Assembly: GCA_963791625.1 (NCBI GenBank)
Contig: CAWBTA010000015.1
Span: 496,001-560,000, forward strand
Direction: 5' to 3'
Length of the DNA stretch: 64,000 nucleotides
DNA from: JANMCE01 sp963791625
Lineage (GTDB): Bacteria; Actinomycetota; Acidimicrobiia; Acidimicrobiales; Ilumatobacteraceae
Shown here piece by piece: positions 1-8,950 of this stretch. The position numbers and the translations under genes are program-made. The notes beneath the pieces are model-generated. The model saw only the letters and a list, made by a program, of their open reading frames with translations, did no database searches and was not told the DNA's origin. Numbering within the stretch: the stretch's first letter is position 1; each line of letters opens with the position of its first letter.

Positions 1-2
1 TG

Positions 3-1295
3 CTGCACCGCGCCGACATCTTCGGCAACATGCACCTGCGCGTGTCGATGCAACTGGCACAGGCCGACTCGGCCACGCTCACCGATTTCGGCCTGAAGGG
101 TCGGCGCCTTATCAGCGCCACCTGCGACCGTGTCGGCCGCTTGGTCATGAACGACCGCGCCGGCGACGACGAAGCCAATATCGCCGGCAAAGCTGCCCTG
201 CTCGATGCCCGTCGACGCGACGAAATCATCGCCATGCTGGCGAGCAAGGCGGCACTGTTGTCGCGTGGTTCGTTCCAGGCCCGCACCGTGGTGTTCAACG
301 GACCGGCCCAACCCGAACTGCTGAGCAACCCCCACGTGCAGGGACTCCTCCTTCCAGGAGTCTGGCTGGACAGTCATCGGATGGAGGCCCTGGCCCGGGC
401 CGAACAGCCCGCGGGTGGCTTTGGTGTTCGTGACTGGCTGGCAGCTGAACGACCCGTCGCTCTCTTCGTCGGTCAGGAGTTCAACGTGCGTGGCCACGCC
501 AACGTGGTGCTGCGCCGTCGCCGCACCGAGCATCTTGCCGTCGTTGGCGAACATCACGAGACGCGTCTCGCCGTTGTGGCCGCTGCGATGATGAGCGCCG
601 CACTGATCGAGTATCCGACCAACCTCCATGTCTGGACGAACGACCGAAGCGTCGATCGCGCGCCATGGTCAGACGTCTTGGCCTCTACAACCGGGCACCT
701 CGCCTCGCTCGGCGTTGACGCCCGCATCGGCCGCCGGACCGAAGAATGCACCAGCCTGCTGAATGCAGCCATCGTAGAACTCGACCGACGCGAAACGCTC
801 TCAGAAGAAGAGCAAAGCGAAGAGCCGACGCTCATGGTCGTGCTGAACGAACCGGACCGGGTGCCAGCGCTCCAACGCACGACCGACGACTACGGCAGTC
901 TTGAGTCGGACCTCGGTCGCACGCTGCGCGCACTGCTCAGTCGAGGCTCTGTGGTCGGCATCCACATGATCATTTCGGTGGCGTCGCTCGGCCTCCTACG
1001 AACCGTGCTGTCCGACAAAGCACTGCAGGACGACATCCGTCACCGCGTCGTGATGCAAATGCCTGAGGACGATTCGTTCATGCTCGTTCGATCGAGCGCG
1101 GCATCGAAGTTGCAGGCCGACGGTGATCGACCGCTCGCCGCTCTGGCGTTCGACACCCATCGCCAGGAAGCGGTGCGCTTCAAGCCCTACAGCATCGCAG
1201 CCACCAATACCGCGTTCGCAGACAGCACCGAGCACGGTGACTTCATGACGCAGATCGCGTCGATCACTCAGCAGTTGGCCAGGCGCTTTGTCTGA
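3..1295 (+). CDS. FtsK/SpoIIIE-like ATPase, C-terminal part (cut by left edge)
   Basis: Open from base 3, so the protein starts outside the window. The first 60 or so residues (FGNMHLRVSM, then GLKGRRLI and GRLVMND) look like the closing strands of an FtsK/SpoIIIE P-loop module. A second module follows. At bases 540-570 VVGEHHETRL lies where a Walker A belongs but has no GK[T/S]; at 831-851 LMVVLNE lies where Walker B belongs but has Asn in place of Asp. This second module is therefore probably not a working ATPase, as in the C-terminal repeats of EssC/EccC proteins. It overlaps the next gene by 8 bp, so the three first genes look like one operon. A DNA- or protein-pumping motor is inference; the family is moderately sure. 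Confidence 0.6.
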   Translation: MHRADIFGNMHLRVSMQLAQADSATLTDFGLKGRRLISATCDRVGRLVMNDRAGDDEANIAGKAALLDARRRDEIIAMLASKAALLSRGSFQARTVVFNGPAQPELLSNPHVQGLLLPGVWLDSHRMEALARAEQPAGGFGVRDWLAAERPVALFVGQEFNVRGHANVVLRRRRTEHLAVVGEHHETRLAVVAAAMMSAALIEYPTNLHVWTNDRSVDRAPWSDVLASTTGHLASLGVDARIGRRTEECTSLLNAAIVELDRRETLSEEEQSEEPTLMVVLNEPDRVPALQRTTDDYGSLESDLGRTLRALLSRGSVVGIHMIISVASLGLLRTVLSDKALQDDIRHRVVMQMPEDDSFMLVRSSAASKLQADGDRPLAALAFDTHRQEAVRFKPYSIAATNTAFADSTEHGDFMTQIASITQQLARRFV

Positions 1296-2244
1296 TTTCG
1301 CCGCCCTTCCTAGCACGCCGATTGCCTCGCTCCCACCTGCGGACGCGGATGTGTCCCGACGTGTCACCGCGCTCACGGACCTCAGCGACGAATACCAGCG
1401 TTTCACCGCCTACGCCCAAGCTGCTCACATCCACGCCGCCTCGCAGGCTCGAGCCGTCGGCGAATTGGTGCACCGGGCGCAACGCAGCGCGGCATTCGCT
1501 GGGAACCTGGCCGAGCGAAACAGCGCAGATCTGTGTGGCGTGTCCCGTTCGGTCGAGGATGCTCGGACGCAGGTCGCAATCGCGGCCGTTCGCATTGGCG
1601 ATCGACTTGAGAGTCTGGAGCGCTCGCTCGACATCGCAGAACGCGCCCTTCAGTCGTGGGGCATTGCCCGGTCAAGGTCGGTCGATGCACGTGAGCGGGC
1701 GACCACTCGCCTGGCGGCGGCCCTGATCAGTCAGCGCCGCTTGGCCGCGGTCGTTGCGTCGAGAGCCGAATCCAATTCAGTCGAGTTGCAGCGGGCTCAG
1801 CGAGACCTGAGCCACGCCTGCGATGACGTCGCCCAGTTCGCAGCCGAGATCGAAGCAGCCGACGAACTGATCGAGCGATACAACCGTGCCGTCGCTGCGT
1901 GCGAGACCGCAACGGAAATGGCGCAGGCCGCGGTTGACCGGCAGCGAGCATGTCGTCAACTGATCAGCCTGGCGCAGGACCACGTGGACACCGCGGCAGC
2001 GGTGACCCAACAGACCTCCGAGACGCTGCGCCGGCAACAAGACGGCGCCGGTGGCATGATGCAGCAAACCGTCCTGGCCGTGCGGGCTGACGAGCACGCC
2101 GGCCGTCTCATGACGACAGCCAACAGCGACTACGACGACGCCCAGCACCACGCCAGCGAAACGCGCCGACATCTGCTCAACGAGGTGGAGCTGTGTCGTT
2201 CGCAGGCATCGAGCGGTCGATACGGATTCCACTATGCCGAATGA
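1288..2244 (+). CDS. Ala-rich coiled-coil protein, function unknown
   Basis: 318 residues from a TTG start (LSDFAALPS) that overlaps the end of the ATPase gene by 8 bp. The sequence is almost wholly helical and rich in Ala, Arg, Glu and Gln, with long heptad-like stretches (roughly residues 60-290), and no signal peptide, membrane segment or catalytic motif. I do not recognise a family. The tight coupling to an FtsK-like ATPase upstream and a second helical protein downstream suggests a structural or adaptor subunit of the same complex; that is inference. Confidence 0.6.
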   Translation: MSDFAALPSTPIASLPPADADVSRRVTALTDLSDEYQRFTAYAQAAHIHAASQARAVGELVHRAQRSAAFAGNLAERNSADLCGVSRSVEDARTQVAIAAVRIGDRLESLERSLDIAERALQSWGIARSRSVDARERATTRLAAALISQRRLAAVVASRAESNSVELQRAQRDLSHACDDVAQFAAEIEAADELIERYNRAVAACETATEMAQAAVDRQRACRQLISLAQDHVDTAAAVTQQTSETLRRQQDGAGGMMQQTVLAVRADEHAGRLMTTANSDYDDAQHHASETRRHLLNEVELCRSQASSGRYGFHYAE

Positions 2245-2647
2245 GATGTACCTCCGACTCGGCCAGCAGAGCACGCTGCTTGCCGCGATGCGTGACGACA
2301 GGCCCGGTCTGTGGCGCGACGACACGATGCGCGACCTCGATCTGCGCCATGTTCGTCCTCACGACCTCGCTACGACATCATTGCTCGACCGCCTCGACCT
2401 TCATGCCGCCGTGTTGGACGAAGCTGGGGCCCTGGCGCGCTCCGTCGTTGGTGGAAACGACGTGGTCATCGAAACCGGCCAGGCGCTGAATAGCGACCTC
2501 GCCCAGATTGCCCGAAGCGTGAAGGCCGCGCACGATCACGTCGTACTGTCGTTTGCCGACGACGAATCCGCTCGAGCCGCCGAGTTGCTCGTGATGCAAA
2601 AAGTGCAGGAGGCGAACCTCATCGGCTTCGGCGGCACGGTCGCGTGA
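2234..2647 (+). CDS. small helical protein of the ATPase operon, unknown
   Basis: 137 residues (MPNEMYLRLG...IGFGGTVA); a second possible start is the ATG at 2246. It overlaps the coiled-coil gene by 11 bp and completes a three-gene unit with the FtsK-like ATPase. Predicted mostly helical, acidic, with no recognised motif or membrane segment. Its short size and position resemble accessory subunits that follow large ATPases, but no function can be assigned from sequence. Confidence 0.55.
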   Translation: MPNEMYLRLGQQSTLLAAMRDDRPGLWRDDTMRDLDLRHVRPHDLATTSLLDRLDLHAAVLDEAGALARSVVGGNDVVIETGQALNSDLAQIARSVKAAHDHVVLSFADDESARAAELLVMQKVQEANLIGFGGTVA

Positions 2648-2737
2648 TCAGAATCATCACCCCGCCGCGATGGTGGGCGCCGCTGCGCCTACGCGAGGTA
2701 TGGGTATTCCTCATCGTCCAGCAAGGAGTGATCCAAC

Positions 2738-3940
2738 ATGCGCATCTTGCTCTTTAGCCCGCTCGCCCATCTCGACCCGCCGTCGGGCGACATCTCCTAC
2801 ACCGAGGCGCTGCTGGCCGAGCCACCGCCGGGCGTTGAGTACGTCACCTATGCGGATGCCATCGATCAGGGGCTGATAACGGTGCGCGGCCGTCGGCCGT
2901 CAAACGGGACGTTTGGCCTCACCGATGTGGCGCTGCTGGGCGTGCGCGCCGGCGAACGGGCCCTCCGACGGCGAGGCATGATGTTTCGTGAGCCCTGGTG
3001 GTTCGTTTCGATCAAACCGGGCGCCTTCGATCTTGTCCATCAGCACCTGTTCGCGGTGCGTCAGATCGGCACGAAAATTCCGGTGGTGTCGACGGCCGGG
3101 TATCCACTCTCGGTGCGCTACCGAGATGCCGAGCACTGGAGCCAGTGGCGCGTCCGTCGGGCGGTCATGCTGGAGAAGACCTTGAGCCGCCTGCTTCGGC
3201 TGCACAATCCGTGGCTGATCGGGCGACCGGGCAACGTGCTCTCGGGTTACAGCCTCAAGTTCTGGGCGTTCTTGGTTGGCCATGGCGCGGCACCCGCATC
3301 GACGCGAGTGATCGGCACGGGCCTGCAGGATCTGCATCTCCCGCCGAAGCAAACCAATGGGACCACCCTGGCGTTCATCGGACGGGACTTCGACCGCAAG
3401 GGCGGCACCGACGTGCTGCGCGCCTTTCGCATCCTGAAAAGCCGGCATGCGTCGCTTCGGTTGATCGTGGTGACCACCATCGAGAACGTTGCCGCCCACA
3501 GCATCGTCGGCGATGGCATCACGGTCCTGGCTGATCTTCCTCGGGAAGCACTGCTGCACGACTACCTGCCGCACATTGACGTGCTGGTGTCTCCCACGTC
3601 GTCGGACTGCGGCGCGCCTTACGCCATTCTGGAAGCGCTTCAGTCAGGCGCGTGTGTGGTGCTGTCGAAGAACGCCTGGCTCGATGACCGACTGGTGGAA
3701 CCGGCCGTTCGTCGGGCCGGCGATGGCGTGAGCGAATTGGTTGCCGAGCTTGAGGATCTACTGCAACGCCGAAACCTCGAACGCGCTCAAGCGGCGGCAA
3801 GGCCGCTCTGGCACAAAGCCTTCTCGATGACAGCGCTCCACGGTGACCTGCTGGCGGCCTACGCGGCCGTCGCACCCATGCACCTCGTTGGCGAGACGAA
3901 GACGACATCGGCAATATCGCAGGTCGGTGGCCGCCCATGA
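2738..3940 (+). CDS. glycosyltransferase, family 4 (GT-B fold)
   Basis: 400 residues, start ATG after an AAGGAG-like site (caaggagtgatccaac). It opens with MRILLFSPLA, the first strand of a GT-B N-domain. The C-domain has FIGRDFDRKGGTDVLRAF (about residues 212-229), the usual strand and loop of GT4 enzymes, and SPTSSDCGAPYAILEALQSG (about 287-306), the equivalent of the EGFGLPxLEAMAxG nucleotide-sugar motif. GT4 enzymes move a sugar from a nucleotide donor to a lipid or glycan; donor and acceptor cannot be read here. It follows the ATPase operon after a 90-bp gap and has no polysaccharide genes beside it. Confidence 0.8.
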   Translation: MRILLFSPLAHLDPPSGDISYTEALLAEPPPGVEYVTYADAIDQGLITVRGRRPSNGTFGLTDVALLGVRAGERALRRRGMMFREPWWFVSIKPGAFDLVHQHLFAVRQIGTKIPVVSTAGYPLSVRYRDAEHWSQWRVRRAVMLEKTLSRLLRLHNPWLIGRPGNVLSGYSLKFWAFLVGHGAAPASTRVIGTGLQDLHLPPKQTNGTTLAFIGRDFDRKGGTDVLRAFRILKSRHASLRLIVVTTIENVAAHSIVGDGITVLADLPREALLHDYLPHIDVLVSPTSSDCGAPYAILEALQSGACVVLSKNAWLDDRLVEPAVRRAGDGVSELVAELEDLLQRRNLERAQAAARPLWHKAFSMTALHGDLLAAYAAVAPMHLVGETKTTSAISQVGGRP

Positions 3941-3966
3941 TCGATCGGCCCGCGGTACTTGAGACC

Positions 3967-5101
3967 TCAGTTTTCGATGATCTCGACGGATTCGATGTAG
4001 ACCAGCTCCTTGGTCGGCGTGCCGCGCAACGAGCCGGCCGCGTCGAGGTCTTCGATGACCTGGTCCTGATCTGAGTCGACCTCGCCAAAGAGCGAGTACT
4101 TGGGTGGGAGTGCGGCGCCGTGATCGCCGGTGATGATGAAGAACTGGCTGCCGTTGGTATTGGTGTCGGGACCGTTGTTGGCCATGGCCACGGACCCAAT
4201 GACGTAGTCGCCGTCGGCCGGAAGTTCGTCGGCAAAGGTGTAGCCCGGTCCGCCGGTGCCGGTGCCCGTCGGGTCGCCACACTGCACAACGAAGCCGGGC
4301 ACGATGCGATGGCACACCGTGTTGTCGAAGAAGTGGTAGCGGGCGAGGACCACAAAGTTGTTGACCGTCGTTGGCGCGTACGTCGGATCAAGAGTGATAC
4401 GCAGGACGCCCTTGTTGGTGGTGACGACTGCGCTGTACTCCTTGGCCGGGTCGATGCACATCGGTGGCGGTGCCACGAACGTCGTTACTCGCGCTTCGGT
4501 GCCATCCGCCTGCGGGCACGGCGTCGGCGCGCTCGAGAGCGCGACCGGGTTCGGTGGAAGGCGGGAACTCACTGATGCTCGACGGCGGCGTACCCGGCTT
4601 CGCGGTGCCAAAGCTCGGTGTTGGAAGGCGGGCAACTGAGGTGACCGCGCCACCACTGCCGCTTCGGACAATGGAGCGAGACGTGCCGCGTCGACCGCTG
4701 AACGCGAGGACGAACAACACAATGCCCAGCACGAGAAGTGAGGTTGAGACGATCCCGAGAATCCTTCCGGTGGTGTTGCGACTCGGTTCCGGCACGCCAG
4801 CGGCGCTTGTTTCTCGGCGGAGCTTGAACCCCAAGATGATCGCGGTTGGGCCGAGAATGAGGGCCACCGGCGCACAAAGGAAGAGCCCAACGAGGCTGAG
4901 GATACCGAGCGTCAAGACGGTGCTCGCCCGGTTCTCGAACACCATGGTGTTCGTCATCGAAACGCCCGGACCCATCGTCTGGCCGTACAGCGGCGGCGGC
5001 TGTGGCGGATAACCAATCTGCCCGCCGTACGGAGGCGGCGGTGGTGGTGGCGGCGGGATGAATTCGGGGTGATCGCCGGGTGGCCCGGGGAAGATACTCA
5101 C
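3967..5101 (-). CDS. DUF4190 + cyclophilin-type peptidyl-prolyl isomerase, frameshifted
   Basis: The gene reads in two frames. From ATG at 5101 comes a Pro-rich N-tail, then two membrane helices of the DUF4190 type (VLTLGILSLVGLFLCAPVAL and GIVSTSLLVLGIVLFVLAF). After a linker the cyclophilin domain continues in the next frame down to TGA at 3967, with CHRIVPGF (catalytic Arg), QCGDPTG and NTNGSQFFII. The two frames join between about 4510 and 4600, where one base too many (or two too few) is present. The nearest paralogues at 5149 and 6766 keep the same TPCP-DGSE linker, which shows where the intact frame should resume. It acts as a membrane-anchored extracytoplasmic prolyl isomerase. Last gene of the leftward cluster. 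Confidence 0.75.
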
Positions 5102-5148
5102 CTACTCCACGCTAGGGGGAAACTGGTCGGTTCTGGTTTGCCACGGTG

Positions 5149-6210
5149 CTATCCCTCGACAATGACCACCGACTCGATCGTCACCAGTTCTGTGGTGGGG
5201 GTGCCCTGTTCGGTACCGGCCGCGCCAAGTGCGGTCAACACGGCATCCTGGCTCGGGTCCAGTTGACCGAAGAGCGAGTACTTCGCAGGGAGGGCCACAC
5301 CATCGGAGCCGAGCACGACGAAGAACTGGCTGCCATTGGTGTCGGGCGACGACGTCGCCATGGCCACGGATCCGACCTTGTATTGGCCAGGTGCCGGTAG
5401 CTCGTCGGGGAAGGCGTAGCCCGGGCCGCCCGTACCCTTGCCGGTTGGATCACCGCACTGGAAAAGGTACCCGGGGATAATGCGAGGGCAAACGGTGTTG
5501 TCGAAGTAGTGGTAGCGAGCGAGGACCACAAAGTTGTTCACGGTCATCGGCGCGTTGACGGCGTCGAGCGTGAGGTTGAGGGCACCCTTGCTCGTCAGAA
5601 TGGTGGCGCGGTAGCGCTTCGCGACATCGATGCACAGGGGCGGCGCCTTCTCAAACGACGTTGCCCGAGCCTCGGAACCATCGCTGCTGGGGCAGCGGGT
5701 GACGCCGGAGATGGACCGCCCCGGCTGCGTGGGTGGTGGCGCGTTCGGATCGGCTGATGTCGCCGCAACTGACGTTGCCGACGACGTGTCTTTGGCGTTG
5801 CGCCGATCGGCGATGGTTTTTCCGACGAGGGCAATGGCAAGAATGATGAGCAGAATCCCGATGGCGTCGATGAGCGCGACCGCCAGCCGCGAGCGTTTTC
5901 GTTTCGGCGGTCGCGACGGTTCAGCCACCGCGAGTTCGGGCGCCTCGGTGGAGGGCTCAACATTCTTGAGGAGGTCGACCGGACCCGGTTGCGGTGGCGA
6001 GGGAAGGCTTGGCGGAGCAAGCATCCGACTCGCATCGGGCGCAAGGAAAACCGCTTCCTGTTGCGCCGGCGAGGATCCGTCCTGGTCGTCATCGCGCGGC
6101 TGCGCGAGGGGTGGGAGCAGTGCACTGCCGGGTTGCGGTGGGTCCCATTGTCCTGGCTCGGGCCAGGCGGTGTCATCAGACGTACCGCTCGGGCCGGATG
6201 GAGCGCTCAT
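5149..6210 (-). CDS. membrane-anchored cyclophilin-type peptidyl-prolyl isomerase
   Basis: Start set at ATG 6210 (MSAPSGPSGTSDD), because an upstream start would overlap the DUF4190 gene. 353 residues: about 120 Pro/Ala-rich residues, a basic stretch (PPKRKRSR), one membrane helix (ALIDAIGILLIILAIALVG), a Thr/Ser-rich linker, then a cyclophilin domain with YHYFDNTVCPRIIPGY, QCGDPTG and NGSQFFVV. The catalytic Arg is kept, but the His before it in the paralogues is Pro here. The domain should lie outside the membrane and catalyse proline cis-trans isomerisation in exported proteins. It lies 47 bp upstream of the frameshifted paralogue in the same direction. Confidence 0.88.
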   Translation of the reverse strand: MSAPSGPSGTSDDTAWPEPGQWDPPQPGSALLPPLAQPRDDDQDGSSPAQQEAVFLAPDASRMLAPPSLPSPPQPGPVDLLKNVEPSTEAPELAVAEPSRPPKRKRSRLAVALIDAIGILLIILAIALVGKTIADRRNAKDTSSATSVAATSADPNAPPPTQPGRSISGVTRCPSSDGSEARATSFEKAPPLCIDVAKRYRATILTSKGALNLTLDAVNAPMTVNNFVVLARYHYFDNTVCPRIIPGYLFQCGDPTGKGTGGPGYAFPDELPAPGQYKVGSVAMATSSPDTNGSQFFVVLGSDGVALPAKYSLFGQLDPSQDAVLTALGAAGTEQGTPTTELVTIESVVIVEG

Positions 6211-6310
6211 ACGGCGAAAGCTACGGGCAAATCCCCGGCACGACGAGAGCAGCACGCCCTTTCGTGGTGACTTTTTACCAATCTTGACAGTGCGGCGCGC
6301 CGGAGAATGA

Positions 6311-6703
6311 TCAGCTCGTACTGCTGGTTCCGCCGGCAATCGCGCCGATGACGATGAGAAGCACAAAGCCGAGGACAAAGAGTCCGATGAGGCAGGTGCC
6401 GATGATGCCGCAGATACGCCCGGCCTTGTTGTTGCCCGGTTCGAGGCGGCCCATGGCGACTGCTTCGTCGCGCACTTTGTTGCCCATTACCCAGGCGATG
6501 GGCCCCAGAATTTGGCACAGCACGAGGCCAAGAATGCCGAGCACCAGCACCGTGGTCGACCGTCCCTCGAGCGCTGTATAGGCCGCCTGGTTGGGGTCAT
6601 ACGCGCCGTATTGTGGCGTGCCATAAGGCTGCTGGTACGACGGTGGAGGAGGCGGTACTTTGCCGTAGGGATCGTTCGGGGGTGGCGGCGGAATGTTACT
6701 CAC
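6311..6703 (-). CDS. DUF4190 small membrane protein
   Basis: 130 residues. A Pro/Tyr/Gln-rich N-tail (PPPPSYQQPYG, about residues 5-45) precedes two membrane helices (TTVLVLGILGLVLCQILGPIA and GIIGTCLIGLFVLGFVLLIV) with the GNKVRDEAV loop between them, the layout of DUF4190 proteins. Such proteins are common in actinobacteria and their role is unknown; the same module is fused to the frameshifted cyclophilin downstream, which ties the two families together here. Lies between two cyclophilin genes and is probably co-transcribed with them. Confidence 0.85.
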   Translation of the reverse strand: MSNIPPPPPNDPYGKVPPPPPSYQQPYGTPQYGAYDPNQAAYTALEGRSTTVLVLGILGLVLCQILGPIAWVMGNKVRDEAVAMGRLEPGNNKAGRICGIIGTCLIGLFVLGFVLLIVIGAIAGGTSSTS

Positions 6704-6765
6704 GTCACAAAACCTAGGGCCTGGCCAGCGCTCTGCACAGGATCATCCGACCTGACCGTCGGGGA

Positions 6766-7602
6766 TCAGCTTTCGGTGATGGTGACTTTCGTGATGGTGA
6801 CCGGCTCGGTTGGCTTGCCGGGGTCATTGGCGACGCCGACTGATTCCAGTGCCTTCACTGTCGTGTCCATACCTTCTATGACCTTGCCGAAGATGGAGTA
6901 CTGCGGGGGCAAACCCTCACGGAACATGGTGAAGAACTGGCTGCCGTTCGTGTTCGGCCCGGAGTTCGCCATCGCCAGAGTTCCTGGCTGGTACTCCTTG
7001 GTGTCCTTTGGAAGTTCGTCTTGGAACTTGTAGCCAGGATCTCCGTTGCCCTGACCGGTGGGATCACCACACTGCGCCATGAAGCCCTTCAGAATGCGAT
7101 GGCAGGGGGTGGCGTCATAGAAGTGGTAACGAGCGAGCACCACAAAGTTGTTCACTGTCTTTGGCGCCTTGGTGGCGTCGAGGGCGGCCTTGTATGTGCC
7201 CTTCGTGGTTTCGACGGTGGCGGTATAGGTCTTGGCCACATCGATGCACATCGGCGGTTCCTGGGCGAACTTCACGACCTTCTCTTCGCTGCCGTCTGCC
7301 TTGGGGCACGGTGTGTCGCCCGTGATGGTTTTGCCCGTGGGCGCAACGGCGACGGTGGTCTGGGTGGCAGGCACCGTGGTTGCGGAACCTTCGATAGTGG
7401 TACTGGTCGCTGCCGTCGTGACCTTGGCGGGGTCCTTCTTGGTCGCCAGGGCGATGCCGATGATGGCGACGGCCGCGACGCCGATGATCGATCCCCACTT
7501 GATGATCTGACGTTTGCGAGTGGCTGCGGCTAGGGCCTTTTTGTCTTCGGCGACCTTTTGCAGCTTGTTGAGTTTTTGGCGTTCACGCTTCTCTGTTCCC
7601 AC
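6766..7602 (-). CDS. membrane-anchored cyclophilin-type peptidyl-prolyl isomerase
   Basis: 278 residues. A Lys/Arg-rich cytoplasmic head (about 1-36), one membrane helix (WGSIIGVAAVAIIGIALA), a Thr-rich linker, then the cyclophilin domain from about residue 100: YHFYDATPCHRILKGF (catalytic Arg), AQCGDPTGQG, NTNGSQFFTM and YSIFGKV. First gene of the leftward cluster; its start is 90 bp from the divergent lysC start, so the cluster promoter probably lies in 7603-7692. Function as an extracytoplasmic prolyl isomerase follows from the family and topology. Third cyclophilin within 3.7 kb. Confidence 0.9.
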   Translation of the reverse strand: MGTEKRERQKLNKLQKVAEDKKALAAATRKRQIIKWGSIIGVAAVAIIGIALATKKDPAKVTTAATSTTIEGSATTVPATQTTVAVAPTGKTITGDTPCPKADGSEEKVVKFAQEPPMCIDVAKTYTATVETTKGTYKAALDATKAPKTVNNFVVLARYHFYDATPCHRILKGFMAQCGDPTGQGNGDPGYKFQDELPKDTKEYQPGTLAMANSGPNTNGSQFFTMFREGLPPQYSIFGKVIEGMDTTVKALESVGVANDPGKPTEPVTITKVTITES

Positions 7603-7692
7603 GAGGCGGAGAGTCTATTGGAGACAACCCAAAACTGTGATCTCGCATCTCGTTGGCCTCGTTACGGGTGTTTGCCATAGCGTTGTCCCCTC

Positions 7693-8944
7693 GTGGCCCT
7701 GATCGTGCAGAAATATGGCGGAACGTCGGTCTCCGACGCTGACCGCATTCGTGCTGTCGCCGAACACGTCGCCTACACGGCCCGCCAGGGCAACCAAGTC
7801 GTCGTAGTCGTTTCGGCCATGGGCAAGGAAACCGACAACCTGATTGCGCTCGCCAATCAGGTTTCGAAGACGCAACCCGGCCGTGAAATGGACATGCTGC
7901 TCACGGTGGGCGAACGCAAGTCGATGGCACTGCTGTGCATGGCGCTGGCCGACATCGGCGTGGAAGCCATGAGCTTCACCGGCAGCCAGGTCGGCATCAT
8001 CACCGACACCAGTCACGGCAAGGCCAAGATCCTCGAGGTCAAAGGCGACCGCGTGCGCGGCGGCGTTGGCTGCCGGCAACGTCTGCGTGATCGCTGGCTT
8101 CCAGGGTGTGTCCACCGATAAGGAGATCACCACCCTTGGCCGCGGCGGCTCCGACCTCACTGCCGTTGCCGTCGCCGCCGGTCTCGGTGCCGATGCGTGT
8201 GAAATTTACACCGACGTCACGGGCGTGTACTCGGCCGACCCCCGTATCTGTCCGCAGGCCCGCAAGCTGAGCCGCGTCGGGTTCGACGAGATGCTCGAAA
8301 TGGCGGCCTCCGGCGGTCGCGTCCTCAACCTGCGGTCCGCCGAGTTCGCCCGCAACCACAACGTCCCGCTGCATGTGCGTTCCAGTTTCACCTGGGAGCC
8401 GGGCACGTGGGTTATCGCCCAGGAGAATGTCATGGAAGAAGCCATTATTTCCGCCGTCACCCACGACGCGACCGAGTCGAAGGTCACGGTTGTGGGCGTG
8501 CCCGACAAACCCGGTATTTCGGCGACCCTGTTCGAAGAATTGGCCGATGCCAACATCGTCATCGACATGATCGTCCAGAACACCTCACACTCGGGCAAGA
8601 CCGACATCTCCTTCACCGTGCCGAAGGCCGACATGGCTGTAGCCGAAGGCATCGTGGCCCGGGTTGCGAAAGAGATCGGTGCCGAGGGTGTCGAGCATCA
8701 GACCGACATCGCCAAGGTGTCGGTGGTAGGCGCAGGCATGAAGACATCGCCCGGTGTTGCTGCGAAGATGTTCCGGGTTCTGGCCGACAACGATGTCAAC
8801 ATCGAGATGATTTCAACATCAACTATTCGCATTTCATGCGTGGTGTCTGCGGGCAAGATGGAGGGCGCTGTTCGAGCGCTGCATACCGCGTTTGGTTTGG
8901 ACAGTGGGCAGAACTACGCCGCTCCGCTGCCGACCCGCAAGTAG
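7693..8944 (+). CDS. lysC: aspartate kinase, with internal frameshift
   Basis: Catalyses ATP-dependent phosphorylation of aspartate, the first step to lysine, threonine, methionine and diaminopimelate. GTG start gives ALIVQKYGGTSV, the kinase signature; then VGERKSM and TGSQVGIITDT. At about 8055-8062 the frame breaks: the first frame ends at 8121, while the next frame gives AAGNVCVIAGFQG, TLGRGGSDLTAVA and two C-terminal ACT domains (VTVVGVPDKPG; VSVVGAGMKTSPGVA) ending at 8944. Dropping one G in gcgcggcggcg restores RVRAALAAGN and a 416-residue enzyme, the normal actinobacterial size. Because lysC is normally essential, a base-call error is likelier than real loss. asd lies 2.4 kb downstream. 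Confidence 0.88.
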
Positions 8945-8950
8945 CCCGAA

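Noticed and set aside
4388..4890. Two separate genes instead of one frameshifted cyclophilin
   Set aside because: The first frame ends just where the cyclophilin linker begins in the other, and sibling proteins show an unbroken anchor-linker-domain order.
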